NCBI RefSeq assembly: GCF_036227325.1
Contig: NZ_CP109467.1
Location: 558,001-622,000, forward strand
Length of the DNA: 64,000 nucleotides
From: Streptomyces sp. NBC_01465
GTDB taxonomy: Bacteria; Actinomycetota; Actinomycetes; Streptomycetales; Streptomycetaceae
Direction of reading: 5' to 3'
A program made the translations under genes and the position numbers. The notes beneath the pieces are model-generated. The model made no database searches, was not told the DNA's origin, and saw only the letters and a program-made list of their open reading frames with translations. Shown one piece after another: positions 53,504 through 61,646 of this stretch (the stretch's first letter is position 1; every line of letters starts with the position of its first letter).

Positions 53504-53963
53504 CTCTGCACCTCTGAACCACATCGGCGTGGATCTCAGGCGGTGTTGCCGGTTCCACGTACTCGGCGGCGTGCCTGATCTCCACAAGCCAGAGCCGTAC
53601 GGACGAGCGCACGATCACGATCCGGGTTCAGAACCGGTGAGATCCCGCTCACGCGCGAAGTGCTCACTCGCCGCGTCCATGAAGAGCCTCCGTGCGGGCA
53701 CGCGGCGAGTGACATTTTCTGCGCTTCGGTCCACCACTTGTCGCGCGCTGCTTCGATCTGTGCCTGGGCGACCTGTTCGAGGGCGCTGCGCTTCTCCAAG
53801 CATCTTGGCGCGACGTGAGGGACAAGGGTTAAGACCGCCTGGCCGGCGCGCTCACGGCACCGTGTGCTTCATGGACGGCGTGAAGCGCTGGTACGGCGGC
53901 CGGGGTGAAGTGGCGGGCCGCTTCCGCCCCGTACGGAGCCCGAGGCTCCTGAGCTCGTCGCGG
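53504..53963. other. Intergenic stretch with weak frames and the second gpx 3' end
   Basis: In this 460-bp stretch the best reading frame is on the minus strand at 53536-53799 (starts MEKRSALEQVAQAQIEAARD) but it decays into unconvincing sequence; a second overlapping frame gives only short protein-like pieces. From 53904 the diverged gpx 3' copy begins. No RNA gene is visible. Confidence 0.5.
53536..53799 (-). CDS. Doubtful small protein, first third plausible
   Basis: An 87-residue frame. Residues 1-34 look like an amphipathic helix (ALEQVAQAQIEAARDKWWTE) but the rest is low quality, and another frame over the same DNA is similarly protein-like near its end. It could be a decayed gene with a frameshift. 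There is no clear ribosome site. It lies in the gpx-flanked segment. Confidence 0.2.
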   Translation of the reverse strand: MEKRSALEQVAQAQIEAARDKWWTEAQKMSLAACPHGGSSWTRRVSTSRVSGISPVLNPDRDRALVRTALACGDQARRRVRGTGNTA

Positions 53964-53989
53964 CTATCGAGGCCCACCTGCCTGCCTGA
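53904..53989 (+). repeat. Diverged second copy of the gpx 3' end
   Basis: This 86-bp stretch matches the last 87 bp of gpx (52395-52481) at 78 of 87 positions, with one base missing. Six of the eight substitutions are silent in the gpx frame, so this copy diverged while coding. It ends with the same CTGCCTGCCTGA and overlaps the end of the sigma-factor gene. Confidence 0.85.
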
Positions 53990-55139
53990 CCCCGCCGGCG
54001 TTGATCCGGGCGGCCTGGCGGGTCAGGTGGTCGCGTTCGGCGAGGTTGGGGGCCTTTCTGGCCGCCTCCGCGTAGAGCCGGGCCGCCGTCGCCAGGTCGC
54101 CGTCGCGTTCGTGGAGGTACGCGGCGACCGCGTCGTGGCGGGGCACCGATCCGTCCAGTGCGGCGAGCGCCGCCAGGCCGGCGCGCGGCCCGTCGGCCTC
54201 GCCGACGGCCACCGCGCGGTTGAGCCGGACGACCGGGCTGTCGGTCAGGCGCGCCAACTCGTCGTACCACTCGACGATCTGCACCCAGTCCGTCTCCTCG
54301 GCCGTGAGTGCGTCCGCGTGGAGTGCCGCGATCGCGGCCTGCGCCTGGAACTCGCCGAGCCGGTCGCGGGCGAGGGCCGCCTGCAACATCCCGATTCCCT
54401 CGGCGATCGCCCCGGTGTCCCACCGGCCGCGGTCCTGCTCGGCGAGCGGGACCAGGCTGCCGTCGGGCGCCGTGCGGGCAGCCCTGCGGGCGTGGTGGAG
54501 CAGCATGAGGGCGAGCAGCCCCGCCACCTCCGGGTGGTCGATCGAGGCCGCGAGTTGCCGGTTGAGGCGGATGGCCTCGGCGGCGAGGTCGACGTCGCCG
54601 GAGTAGCCCTCGTTGAAGACCAGGTAGAGAACGCGCAGCACGGTGGCGACGTCGCCGGGCCGGTCGAGCCGTACGCCGGAGACCGTACGTTTGGCCCTGC
54701 TGATGCGCTGCGCCATCGTCGCCTCCGGCACCAGGTAGGCCTGGGCGATCTGCCGGGTGGTCAGCCCGCCCACCGCGCGCAGCGTGAGCGCGACCGCGGA
54801 CGACGGTGTCAACAACGGGTGGGCACACAGGAAGTAGAGCTGGAGCGTGTCGTCCGCGGCGGGCGCGGGCCCGGGCTCCGGCTCCTCTTCGACCAGGTCC
54901 TCGCGCCGGCGGCGGGCGGTGTCCGCCCGGGTCGCGTCGAGGAAGCGGCGCCAGGCCACGGTGACCAGCCAGCCCTTCGCGTCCCGCGGAGGGTCGGACG
55001 GCCAGACGCGGACCGCTTCCACCAGCGCGTCCTGGACGGCGTCCTCGGCCGCCGCGAAAGGTGCTCCGCGGCGGACGAGGATGCCGAGCACACCCGGCGT
55101 GAGGCTCCGGAGGCGGGCCTCGTTCATCGGGGACGTCAT
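53964..55139 (-). CDS. ECF sigma factor, ECF42-type with TPR-like C-terminus
   Basis: A 391-residue protein. Sigma region 2 (APFAAAEDAVQDALVEAVRV) and region 4 (LTTRQIAQAYLVPEATMAQR) are followed by a ~200-residue helical DUF6596/TPR-like tail (AVAYLHERDGD-like segments). This architecture plus an adjacent DGPF protein defines the ECF42 group, which lacks an anti-sigma factor and depends on its C-terminal tail. The ATG overlaps the stop of the DGPF gene (ATGA). The last ~9 codons (AGGVRQAGGPR end) lie in the gpx-derived repeat, so the C-terminus has probably been replaced. Confidence 0.88.
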   Translation of the reverse strand: MTSPMNEARLRSLTPGVLGILVRRGAPFAAAEDAVQDALVEAVRVWPSDPPRDAKGWLVTVAWRRFLDATRADTARRRREDLVEEEPEPGPAPAADDTLQLYFLCAHPLLTPSSAVALTLRAVGGLTTRQIAQAYLVPEATMAQRISRAKRTVSGVRLDRPGDVATVLRVLYLVFNEGYSGDVDLAAEAIRLNRQLAASIDHPEVAGLLALMLLHHARRAARTAPDGSLVPLAEQDRGRWDTGAIAEGIGMLQAALARDRLGEFQAQAAIAALHADALTAEETDWVQIVEWYDELARLTDSPVVRLNRAVAVGEADGPRAGLAALAALDGSVPRHDAVAAYLHERDGDLATAARLYAEAARKAPNLAERDHLTRQAARINAGGVRQAGGPR

Positions 55140-55543
55140 TCGGTGATCGTGGGCATCTCGGTCAGGAACGGGCGCAGCTCGAGCCACTCGTGGATCGGCT
55201 TGCCACCCGCACCCGGAGCGGCCGACAGTTCCCCGGCCAGCTCGACGGCACGCTCGTAGGTGTCGACGTCGATGACCATCCAGCCCGCGATGACGTCCTT
55301 GGTCTCGGCGAACGGACCGTCGGTGACCGGCGGCCGGCCCTCGCCGTCGTAGCGGACGAACGTCCCCTCGGGGGCCAGCGCCTGACCGTCGACGAACTCG
55401 CCGGTCTTCTCGAGCCGGGCGGCGAAGTCGTTCATGTACTGGATGTGGTCCGAGATCTCCTGAGGCGTCCACTGGTCCATGGGGACGTCGTTCACCGCGG
55501 CCGGGGCGCCCCGGTAGTGCTTGAGCAGCAGGTACTTGGCCAT
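55136..55543 (-). CDS. DGPF/YCII-family protein, ECF42 partner
   Basis: A 135-residue ferredoxin-like YCII protein. It carries the name-giving VTDGPFAETKDVIAGW motif near residues 70-85, and MAKYLLLKHYRG at the start. ECF42 sigma factors typically drive genes of this family; here it precedes the sigma gene and is translationally coupled to it. The start at 55543 follows GAGGAG. Biochemical activity is not established. Confidence 0.9.
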   Translation of the reverse strand: MAKYLLLKHYRGAPAAVNDVPMDQWTPQEISDHIQYMNDFAARLEKTGEFVDGQALAPEGTFVRYDGEGRPPVTDGPFAETKDVIAGWMVIDVDTYERAVELAGELSAAPGAGGKPIHEWLELRPFLTEMPTITE

Positions 55544-55650
55544 CGTGATCACTCCTCGGTACTGGTGCGGCCCATTGTGGCCGCTTCCACCCCTGGGACG
55601 GAGTGGACCACGGGTTCTCGACATCGCCGCGGAAAAAACTTTCGGGCATG

Positions 55651-55690
55651 CCGAAGAGCCCTCCCCCGTGCGCGGGAGAGGGCTCTTCGG
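55651..55690 (-). terminator. Hairpin ending the acyl-CoA dehydrogenase gene
   Basis: CCGAAGAGCCCTC pairs perfectly with GAGGGCTCTTCGG, with a CCCG/CGGG stem inside. It lies 28 bp beyond the dehydrogenase stop, and a T-run follows further along the minus strand. Confidence 0.85.
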
Positions 55691-55717
55691 GCTCTTCGTA
55701 CGGTTGCGTGACCCGCG

Positions 55718-56947
55718 TCAGCGGATCGGCATCCCCGACAGCGTGCGGGCGATGACCAGGCGCTGGATCTCGCTCGTGCCCTCGAAGATCGTGTAGATCG
55801 CCGCGTCGCGGTGCATGCGCTCCACCGGGTACTCCCGGGTGAAGCCGTTGCCGCCGAGGATCTGGATCGCCTGCGCGGTGACCTTCTTGGCCGTCTCGCT
55901 GGCGTACAGCTTCGACATCGAGCCCTCGGCCGAGGTGAACGGCTTGCCCGCGCTCGCCATCCAGGACGCGCGCCACACCAGGAGACGGGCCGCGTCGATC
56001 TGGGTGCGCATGTCGGCCAGTTGGAAGGCGATGCCCTGGTTGTCGATGATCGGGCGGCCGAACTGGGTGCGGGTCTTCGCGTAGTCGAGGGCGACCTCGT
56101 ACGCGGCCCGTGCGGTGCCCACCGCCATGGCGCCGACGGCCGGGCGCGAGGCCTCGAAGGTGGCCATCGCGGCGTTCTTCACGCGCTCGCCGCCGCCGGC
56201 CTTGGCGCGCTCACGGGCGCGGGCGAGGCGGTCGTCCAGCTTGTCCTTGCCGCCGAGCAGGCAGTGGCCCGGGATGCGTACGTCTTCCAGTACGACCTCT
56301 GCGGTGTGCGAGGCGCGGATGCCGTGCTTCTTGAACTTCTGGCCCTGGGAGAGGCCGGGGGTGTTCGGCGGGACGATGAAGGAGGCGTGGCCCTTGGAGC
56401 CGAGTTCCGGGTCCACGGCCGCTACGACCACGTGGACGTTGGCTATGCCGCCGTTGGTCGCCCAGGTCTTGGTGCCGTTGAGGACCCACTCGTCCTTGGC
56501 CTCGTCGTAGACGGCGCGGGTGCGCATCGCCGCGACGTCCGAGCCCGCGTCCGGCTCGGAGGAGCAGAAGGCGGCGACCTTCACGTCGGCGGCGTCCCCG
56601 TACATCTGCGGGATCCAGGTGCCGATCTGCTCCTCGGTGCCGTTCGCGAGGACGCCGACCGCGGCCAGGCCCGTACCGACGATGGAGAGCGCGATGCCGG
56701 CGTCGCCCCAGAACAGCTCCTCCATCGCCATCGGGATGCCGAGCCCGGTGGGGTCGAAGAACTGCTGGGCGTAGAAGTCGAGCGAGTAGATGCCGACCTT
56801 GGCGGCTTCCTGGATCACCGGCCAGGGAGTCTCCTCACGCTCGTCCCACTCGGCGGCGGCCGGGCGGATGACGTCCGCGGCAAAGCCGTGGATCCAGTCG
56901 CGTACCTGCTTCTGGTCGTCGTTGAGCTCGAGCGTGAACTCGGCCAT
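55718..56947 (-). CDS. Acyl-CoA dehydrogenase
   Basis: A 409-residue flavoprotein. It has FCSSEPDAGSDVAAM (substrate/FAD segment), LNGTKTWATNGG, QILGGNGFTREYPVERM, and the catalytic base Glu in IFEGTSEIQR near the end. It oxidises fatty acyl-CoA to the enoyl-CoA in beta-oxidation; substrate chain length cannot be read. The ATG at 56947 is divergent from a TetR gene; operator-like repeats in between suggest TetR control. Confidence 0.93.
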   Translation of the reverse strand: MAEFTLELNDDQKQVRDWIHGFAADVIRPAAAEWDEREETPWPVIQEAAKVGIYSLDFYAQQFFDPTGLGIPMAMEELFWGDAGIALSIVGTGLAAVGVLANGTEEQIGTWIPQMYGDAADVKVAAFCSSEPDAGSDVAAMRTRAVYDEAKDEWVLNGTKTWATNGGIANVHVVVAAVDPELGSKGHASFIVPPNTPGLSQGQKFKKHGIRASHTAEVVLEDVRIPGHCLLGGKDKLDDRLARARERAKAGGGERVKNAAMATFEASRPAVGAMAVGTARAAYEVALDYAKTRTQFGRPIIDNQGIAFQLADMRTQIDAARLLVWRASWMASAGKPFTSAEGSMSKLYASETAKKVTAQAIQILGGNGFTREYPVERMHRDAAIYTIFEGTSEIQRLVIARTLSGMPIR

Positions 56948-56976
56948 GTCCCCTCCAGTACTGCGGTTCTCCAGGG

Positions 56977-57011
56977 CGTTACTTGCGGTAACGGCAGTCT
57001 GTTACTGGTAA
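56977..57011. promoter_or_regulatory. Tandem TTAC/GTAA palindromes between dehydrogenase and TetR genes
   Basis: CGTTAC-N5-GTAACG (56977-56993) and TTAC-N2-GTAA (57002-57011) lie side by side in the 133-bp divergent region; a further half-site TTACG follows near 57030. They are candidate binding sites of the TetR protein at 57081. Confidence 0.6.
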
Positions 57012-57080
57012 GTAGGCCCTGTCAACCTGTTACGTTTCGGCGGGGGAACGGAATCGTACGGACGGGCGGGGAGAAGCACC

Positions 57081-57731
57081 ATGAGCACCACACAGGCCAC
57101 GCAGCAGCGGACGGCTGAGAGCCGGCGCCGCGAACTGCTCGAGGCTGCCGACCGCGTGGTGCTCCGGGACGGCCCCAAGGCTTCCATGAACGCCATAGCC
57201 GCCGAGGCCGGCATCACCAAGCCGATCCTCTACCGGCACTTCGGCGACAAGGGCGGCCTCTACCGCGCCCTGGCCAAGCGCCACACCGACGCCCTCCTCG
57301 AGGCCCTGCGCGCCGCCCTGGACGCCCCGGCCGAGCGCCGCGAGCGGGTCGAGGCCACGCTCGACACCTACCTCGCGGCCATCGAGGCCCGGCCCCAGGT
57401 CTACCGCTTCCTGATGCATCCCACCGAGGACGCTTCGGACACCGCGCTGCCGGCGAACGGGTTCGACATCGGCATGCACTCGGCGCCCCTGCTGCGCCGG
57501 CTCGGCGAGGAGCTCGCCCAGGTGATCGCCGAGCGCGTCGACCTCGGCCCGGGCAGCGAGCAGCTGGCGCGGGTGTGGGGGCACGGAATCGTCGGGATGA
57601 TGCACGCCGCCGGAGACTGGTGGCTCGGCGAACGGCCCTGCTCGCGCGCCGAGTTGGTGCGCTCGCTGGCCGATCTGCTCTGGGGCCGGCTCGCCGCGGC
57701 GGGCAACCGCGCGGGCGGGCCGGGCTTCTAG
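57081..57731 (+). CDS. TetR-family regulator, likely of fatty-acid metabolism
   Basis: A 216-residue TetR protein with helix-turn-helix AIAAEAGITKPILYRHFGDKG (within residues 34-56). The C-terminal half is typical of TetR proteins binding acyl-CoA or related ligands, which is consistent with the divergent acyl-CoA dehydrogenase gene. It is followed 4 bp later by the convergent peptide deformylase. Confidence 0.9.
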   Translation: MSTTQATQQRTAESRRRELLEAADRVVLRDGPKASMNAIAAEAGITKPILYRHFGDKGGLYRALAKRHTDALLEALRAALDAPAERRERVEATLDTYLAAIEARPQVYRFLMHPTEDASDTALPANGFDIGMHSAPLLRRLGEELAQVIAERVDLGPGSEQLARVWGHGIVGMMHAAGDWWLGERPCSRAELVRSLADLLWGRLAAAGNRAGGPGF

Positions 57732-57735
57732 CTCC

Positions 57736-58281
57736 CTACGCGTTCGCACCCCAGGGCGTCTTGCGGGCCGCGCGCATCACCTTGCTCTTGCGCCAGCCGC
57801 TCAGCCGGTCCGTGTAGACGAGTCCGTCGAGGTGGTCGCACTCGTGCTGGAGACAGCGGGCGAAGAAACCCGTCCCGCTGACCCTGACCGGGTCGCCGTT
57901 CACCGTGAAGCCCTCGACGACCGCGTGGTCGAAGCGGGGCGTCGCCGCCTCCAGGCCGGGCAGCGAGAGACAGCCCTCGGGGCCGCGTACGGTGATGCCG
58001 TCCGCCTCGACCAGACGCGGGTTCACCACATGGCCCAGGTGGCGGACGTCCTCGTCGTCGGGGCAGTCGTATACGAACACCCGCTGCGCCACGCCGATCT
58101 GGTTGGCGGCGAGGCCGACACCCTGGGCCGCGTACATCGTCGCGAACATGTTCTCGACGAGCCGGGCGAGCGACGGGCCGAACTCGGTCACGGGTTCGCA
58201 GGGCGCGTGCAGGACCGGGTCGCCGAGCAGGGACATGTCCTGCGCGACTCCCGAACTGCCGGGGATCGGACGGTTTCGCAT
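57736..58281 (-). CDS. def: Peptide deformylase
   Basis: A 181-residue deformylase. All three signature motifs are present: GVGLAANQIG, EGCLSLPG and HECDHLDG with the metal-binding Cys and two His plus the catalytic Glu. It removes the formyl group from nascent proteins. The ATG at 58281 gives the standard length. A TAACCT hexamer ends 7 bp before the ATG, so the message may be leaderless. Streptomyces genomes usually carry more than one def gene. Confidence 0.93.
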   Translation of the reverse strand: MRNRPIPGSSGVAQDMSLLGDPVLHAPCEPVTEFGPSLARLVENMFATMYAAQGVGLAANQIGVAQRVFVYDCPDDEDVRHLGHVVNPRLVEADGITVRGPEGCLSLPGLEAATPRFDHAVVEGFTVNGDPVRVSGTGFFARCLQHECDHLDGLVYTDRLSGWRKSKVMRAARKTPWGANA

Positions 58282-58396
58282 GGCGGCAAGGTTACGTTCT
58301 GTACGAGTGGGCCCCGCCGCCGGTGGAGCCGAGGTCAGGCGGCGTGAAGGATCTCGATAGGCTGAGGCCGCGTCGATGCAAGGAGGATCAGGGACG

Positions 58397-59635
58397 ATGT
58401 CAGGCAACACGGAGCCGCTGACGCCACGCGCCAAACTGGCCGTGACGGCAGGCAAGGCCGCGGCAGCGGTATCGCGCGCCGCGGGGCGCGGCAGCGGATC
58501 GGTGATCGGCGGCAAGGTCGCGCTGAGGCTCGACCCGGACCTGCTGGGCCGACTCGCGCAGCATCTGGACGTGGTCCTCGTCTCGGCGACGAACGGCAAG
58601 ACGACGACGACCCGGCTGATCGCCGAGGCGTTGCGGGCCAGTGGCCCGGTCGTGTCGAACGCCCTGGGCGCCAACATGCCCGCGGGTATCACCTCGGCGC
58701 TGGCCGGCGGTTCGGACGCCCGCTACGGCGTGATCGAGGTCGACGAGAAGTACCTCGCCGGGGTCGCGCGCGATGTGACGCCCAAGGCGATCGCACTGCT
58801 CAACCTCTCCCGCGACCAGCTCGACCGCGCCGCCGAGACGCGCATGCTGGCCGAGAAGTGGCGCGAGGGCCTCGCCGGTACGAAGGCCGTGGTCATCGCC
58901 AACGCCGACGACCCGCTGATCGTCTGGGCCGCCTCCTCGTCCCCCACCGTGGTGTGGGTCGCGGCCGGCCAGGAGTGGAAGGACGACGCCTGGTCGTGCC
59001 CGTCCTGCGGCGGTGTGCTGCAGCGGCCGAGCGACGACTGGTTCTGCGGCGAGTGCGGCTTCCGCCGCCCCGCGCCCACCTGGGCCCTCTCCGGCGACCA
59101 CGTCCTGGATCCGCACGGCTCGGCGTGGCCGATCCAGCTGCAGCTCCCGGGCCGCGCCAACAAGGCGAATGCCGCCGTCACCGCGGCGGTCGCCGCGACG
59201 TTCGGTGTGCCGCCGCAGGTGGCGCTGGAGCGGATGTACTCCGTACAGGCCGTCGCCGGACGCTATGACGTGGTCCAGTTCCAGGGCCGCGATCTGCGCC
59301 TGCTCCTCGCGAAGAACCCGGCCGGCTGGCTGGAGACCTTCTCGCTGATCGACCCGCCGCCCACTCCGGTGATCCTCTCCGTCAACGCCCGCGGCGCCGA
59401 CGGCACGGACACCTCCTGGCTGTGGGACGTCGACTACACGCGTCTCGCCGGACACCCGATCTGTGTCATCGGCGACCGCAGGCTCGACCTCGCGGTACGT
59501 CTCGAGGTCGCAGGTCTGGACTTCAGGGTCTGCGACAGCGTCGACGAGGCCGTCTCGAACTCGGCTCCCGGGCGGATCGAACTCATCGCCAACTACACCG
59601 CGTTCCAGGACGTGCGCCGCCGAGTCGGCAACTGA
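58397..59635 (+). CDS. murT: Lipid II isoglutaminyl synthase ligase subunit MurT
   Basis: A 412-residue Mur-ligase-type ATPase. The P-loop is SATNGKTTTTRLI, and a four-cysteine zinc ribbon (CPSCGG...CGECGF, about residues 200-225) is inserted as in MurT. The C-terminal DUF1727 domain includes WDVDYTRLAG and IGDRRLDLAVRLEVAG. With GatD it amidates D-glutamate of lipid II. The ATG follows AGGAGG. It is 15 bp ahead of gatD, forming the expected operon. Confidence 0.93.
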   Translation: MSGNTEPLTPRAKLAVTAGKAAAAVSRAAGRGSGSVIGGKVALRLDPDLLGRLAQHLDVVLVSATNGKTTTTRLIAEALRASGPVVSNALGANMPAGITSALAGGSDARYGVIEVDEKYLAGVARDVTPKAIALLNLSRDQLDRAAETRMLAEKWREGLAGTKAVVIANADDPLIVWAASSSPTVVWVAAGQEWKDDAWSCPSCGGVLQRPSDDWFCGECGFRRPAPTWALSGDHVLDPHGSAWPIQLQLPGRANKANAAVTAAVAATFGVPPQVALERMYSVQAVAGRYDVVQFQGRDLRLLLAKNPAGWLETFSLIDPPPTPVILSVNARGADGTDTSWLWDVDYTRLAGHPICVIGDRRLDLAVRLEVAGLDFRVCDSVDEAVSNSAPGRIELIANYTAFQDVRRRVGN

Positions 59636-59650
59636 CCCTTGAGGAGAGCC

Positions 59651-60379
59651 ATGAGCGACAACAGCCTGCGCCTGGTGTGGGTCTACCCCGACCTGCTGTC
59701 GACCTACGGCGACCAGGGCAATGCCCTGGTCGTGGAGCGCCGGGCGCGTCAGCGCGGCCTGGACGTCGCGCGCATCGACGTACGCAGCGACCAGCCGGTG
59801 CCCACCTCGGGCGACATCTATCTGATCGGCGGCGGTGAGGACCGGCCGCAGCGCCTCGCCTCCGAGCGGCTGCGCCGTGACGGCGGGCTCAGCCGGGCCG
59901 CCGCCAACGGCGCGATCATCTTCTCGGTCTGCGCCGGGTACCAGATCCTCGGCCACGAGTTCATCAACGACCTCGGCGAGCGCGAGCCGGGCCTCGGCCT
60001 GCTCGACGTGATCTCGACCCGCGGCGAGGGCGAGCGGTGCGTCGGCGACGTGCTGGCCGACATCGACGACCGGCTCGGGCTGCCGCAGCTGACCGGTTTC
60101 GAGAACCACCAGGGCATCACCCACCTCGGCCCCTCCGCCCGCCCCTTCGCACGAGTGCGCCTCGGCAACGGGAACGGCACGGGGGACGGCACCGAGGGCG
60201 CGTACAACGACACCGTCTTCGGTACGTACATGCACGGCCCGGTTCTCGCCCGCAATCCGCAGATCGCGGACCTGCTGCTGAAGCTGGCCCTCGATGTGAA
60301 CGCGCTGCCGCCCACCGACGACCGGTGGTACGAGGCGCTGCGCGCCGAGCGCATTGCATCCGCAACGCAGCCCGCATGA
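59651..60379 (+). CDS. gatD: Lipid II isoglutaminyl synthase glutaminase subunit GatD
   Basis: A 242-residue class I glutaminase-like protein. The nucleophile is Cys94 in SVCAGYQ, matching the S. aureus GatD residue number; His195 in TYMHGPVLA is the probable partner. It supplies ammonia to MurT, giving D-isoglutamine in peptidoglycan. The start follows GAGGAGA. Hairpins lie downstream before the phosphofructokinase gene. Confidence 0.93.
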   Translation: MSDNSLRLVWVYPDLLSTYGDQGNALVVERRARQRGLDVARIDVRSDQPVPTSGDIYLIGGGEDRPQRLASERLRRDGGLSRAAANGAIIFSVCAGYQILGHEFINDLGEREPGLGLLDVISTRGEGERCVGDVLADIDDRLGLPQLTGFENHQGITHLGPSARPFARVRLGNGNGTGDGTEGAYNDTVFGTYMHGPVLARNPQIADLLLKLALDVNALPPTDDRWYEALRAERIASATQPA

Positions 60380-60421
60380 CGCATTGTTCGCTCTTCTGAG
60401 CGAAGTCCAGCAGGCGGACGC

Positions 60422-60472
60422 CCGGTTCGGTCCCGCCACCCTGCGCCGGTAGGGTGGCGGGGATCCAACCGG
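60422..60472 (+). terminator. Hairpin after gatD
   Basis: CCCGCCACCCT pairs perfectly with AGGGTGGCGGG (60432-60461), and an outer CCGGTT/AACCGG stem extends it. It lies 42 bp after the gatD stop and before the phosphofructokinase start; a 5'-UTR role for the latter is also possible. Confidence 0.6.
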
Positions 60473-60519
60473 ACGACGTGGTCCGGTCATCGGCCCACGT
60501 TGCAAAGGTTTTTCGGGCA

Positions 60520-61548
60520 ATGCGAATTGGTGTGCTCACCTCCGGCGGGGACTGCCCCGGCCTCAACGCCGTCATCCGATCGGTCGTTCACCGTGCCGTC
60601 GTCGACCACGGCGACGAGGTCATCGGCTTCCACGACGGGTGGCGGGGCCTCCTCGAGTGCGACTACCGCAAGCTCGACCTCGACGCGGTCGGCGGCATCC
60701 TCGCACGCGGCGGCACCATCCTCGGCTCCTCCCGCGTCCAGCCCGCGCACCTGCGCGGCGGCGTGGAGACGGCCAAGGGGCACGTGGCCGACCTGGGACT
60801 CGACGCGATCATCCCGATCGGCGGCGAGGGCACACTGAAGGCCGCCAACCTCCTCTCCGAGGCGGGGCTGCCGATCGTCGGCGTACCGAAGACCATCGAC
60901 AACGACATCGCGTCCACCGACGTGACGTTCGGTTTCGACACCGCCGTCGGAGTCGCGACGGAGGCCCTCGACCGGCTGAAGACCACCGCCGAGTCGCACC
61001 AGCGGGTGCTGATCGTCGAGGTCATGGGACGGCACACCGGGTGGATCGCACTGCACTCGGGCATGGCGGCCGGTGCGCACGCCATCGTCGTCCCCGAGCG
61101 CCCCTTCGACATCGAGGAGCTGACCGAGCTGGTCGGCAAGCGATTCTCGGCCGGCAAGAAGTTTGCGATCGTGGTCGTTGCAGAGGGTGCCAAGCCGCGC
61201 GAGGGAGGCTCGATGAGCCTCGACGTGGGCGTCAAGGACATGTACGGCCACGAGCGCTTCACGGGGATGGCGAACCAGCTCTCCGTCGAGCTGGAGGAGC
61301 GCCTCGGCAAGGAGGCCCGCCCGGTCATCCTCGGTCACGTCCAGCGCGGCGGCACGCCCACCGCGTACGACCGCGTCCTTGCCACCCGCTTCGGCTGGCA
61401 CGCCGTGGAGGCCGTGCACCGCGGCGAGTTCGGGATGCTGACCGCGCTGCGCGGCACCGACATCGTCATGGTCCCGCTCGCCGAGGCCACGGAGACGCTG
61501 AAGACGGTTCCGGCCGAGCGGTACGCCGAGGCCGAGTGCGTGCTCTGA
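60520..61548 (+). CDS. pfkA: ATP-dependent 6-phosphofructokinase
   Basis: A 342-residue phosphofructokinase. It shows SGGDCPGLNAVI, the phosphate site GGEGTLKAA, PKTIDNDI and MGRHTGWIAL. The Gly in GGEGT at the position equivalent to E. coli Gly104 favours ATP rather than pyrophosphate, although the Lys in PKTIDNDI is shared with PPi enzymes; Streptomyces ATP-PFKs have this same combination. Start at 60520, where the N-terminus matches the family. A hairpin follows the stop. Confidence 0.92.
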   Translation: MRIGVLTSGGDCPGLNAVIRSVVHRAVVDHGDEVIGFHDGWRGLLECDYRKLDLDAVGGILARGGTILGSSRVQPAHLRGGVETAKGHVADLGLDAIIPIGGEGTLKAANLLSEAGLPIVGVPKTIDNDIASTDVTFGFDTAVGVATEALDRLKTTAESHQRVLIVEVMGRHTGWIALHSGMAAGAHAIVVPERPFDIEELTELVGKRFSAGKKFAIVVVAEGAKPREGGSMSLDVGVKDMYGHERFTGMANQLSVELEERLGKEARPVILGHVQRGGTPTAYDRVLATRFGWHAVEAVHRGEFGMLTALRGTDIVMVPLAEATETLKTVPAERYAEAECVL

Positions 61549-61566
61549 TTACGCCCCATTCGTAAG

Positions 61567-61604
61567 GAACTGCCCCCGGTCGCAGCTGCGGCTGGGGGCA
61601 GTTC
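61567..61604 (+). terminator. Hairpin ending pfkA
   Basis: GAACTGCCCCC pairs perfectly with GGGGGCAGTTC around a 16-nt loop that can pair further, 19 bp after the pfkA stop. Confidence 0.85.
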
Positions 61605-61646
61605 TACTCTGGTGCGGACCATATGGCACGAATCAGGAGCGAGTGG

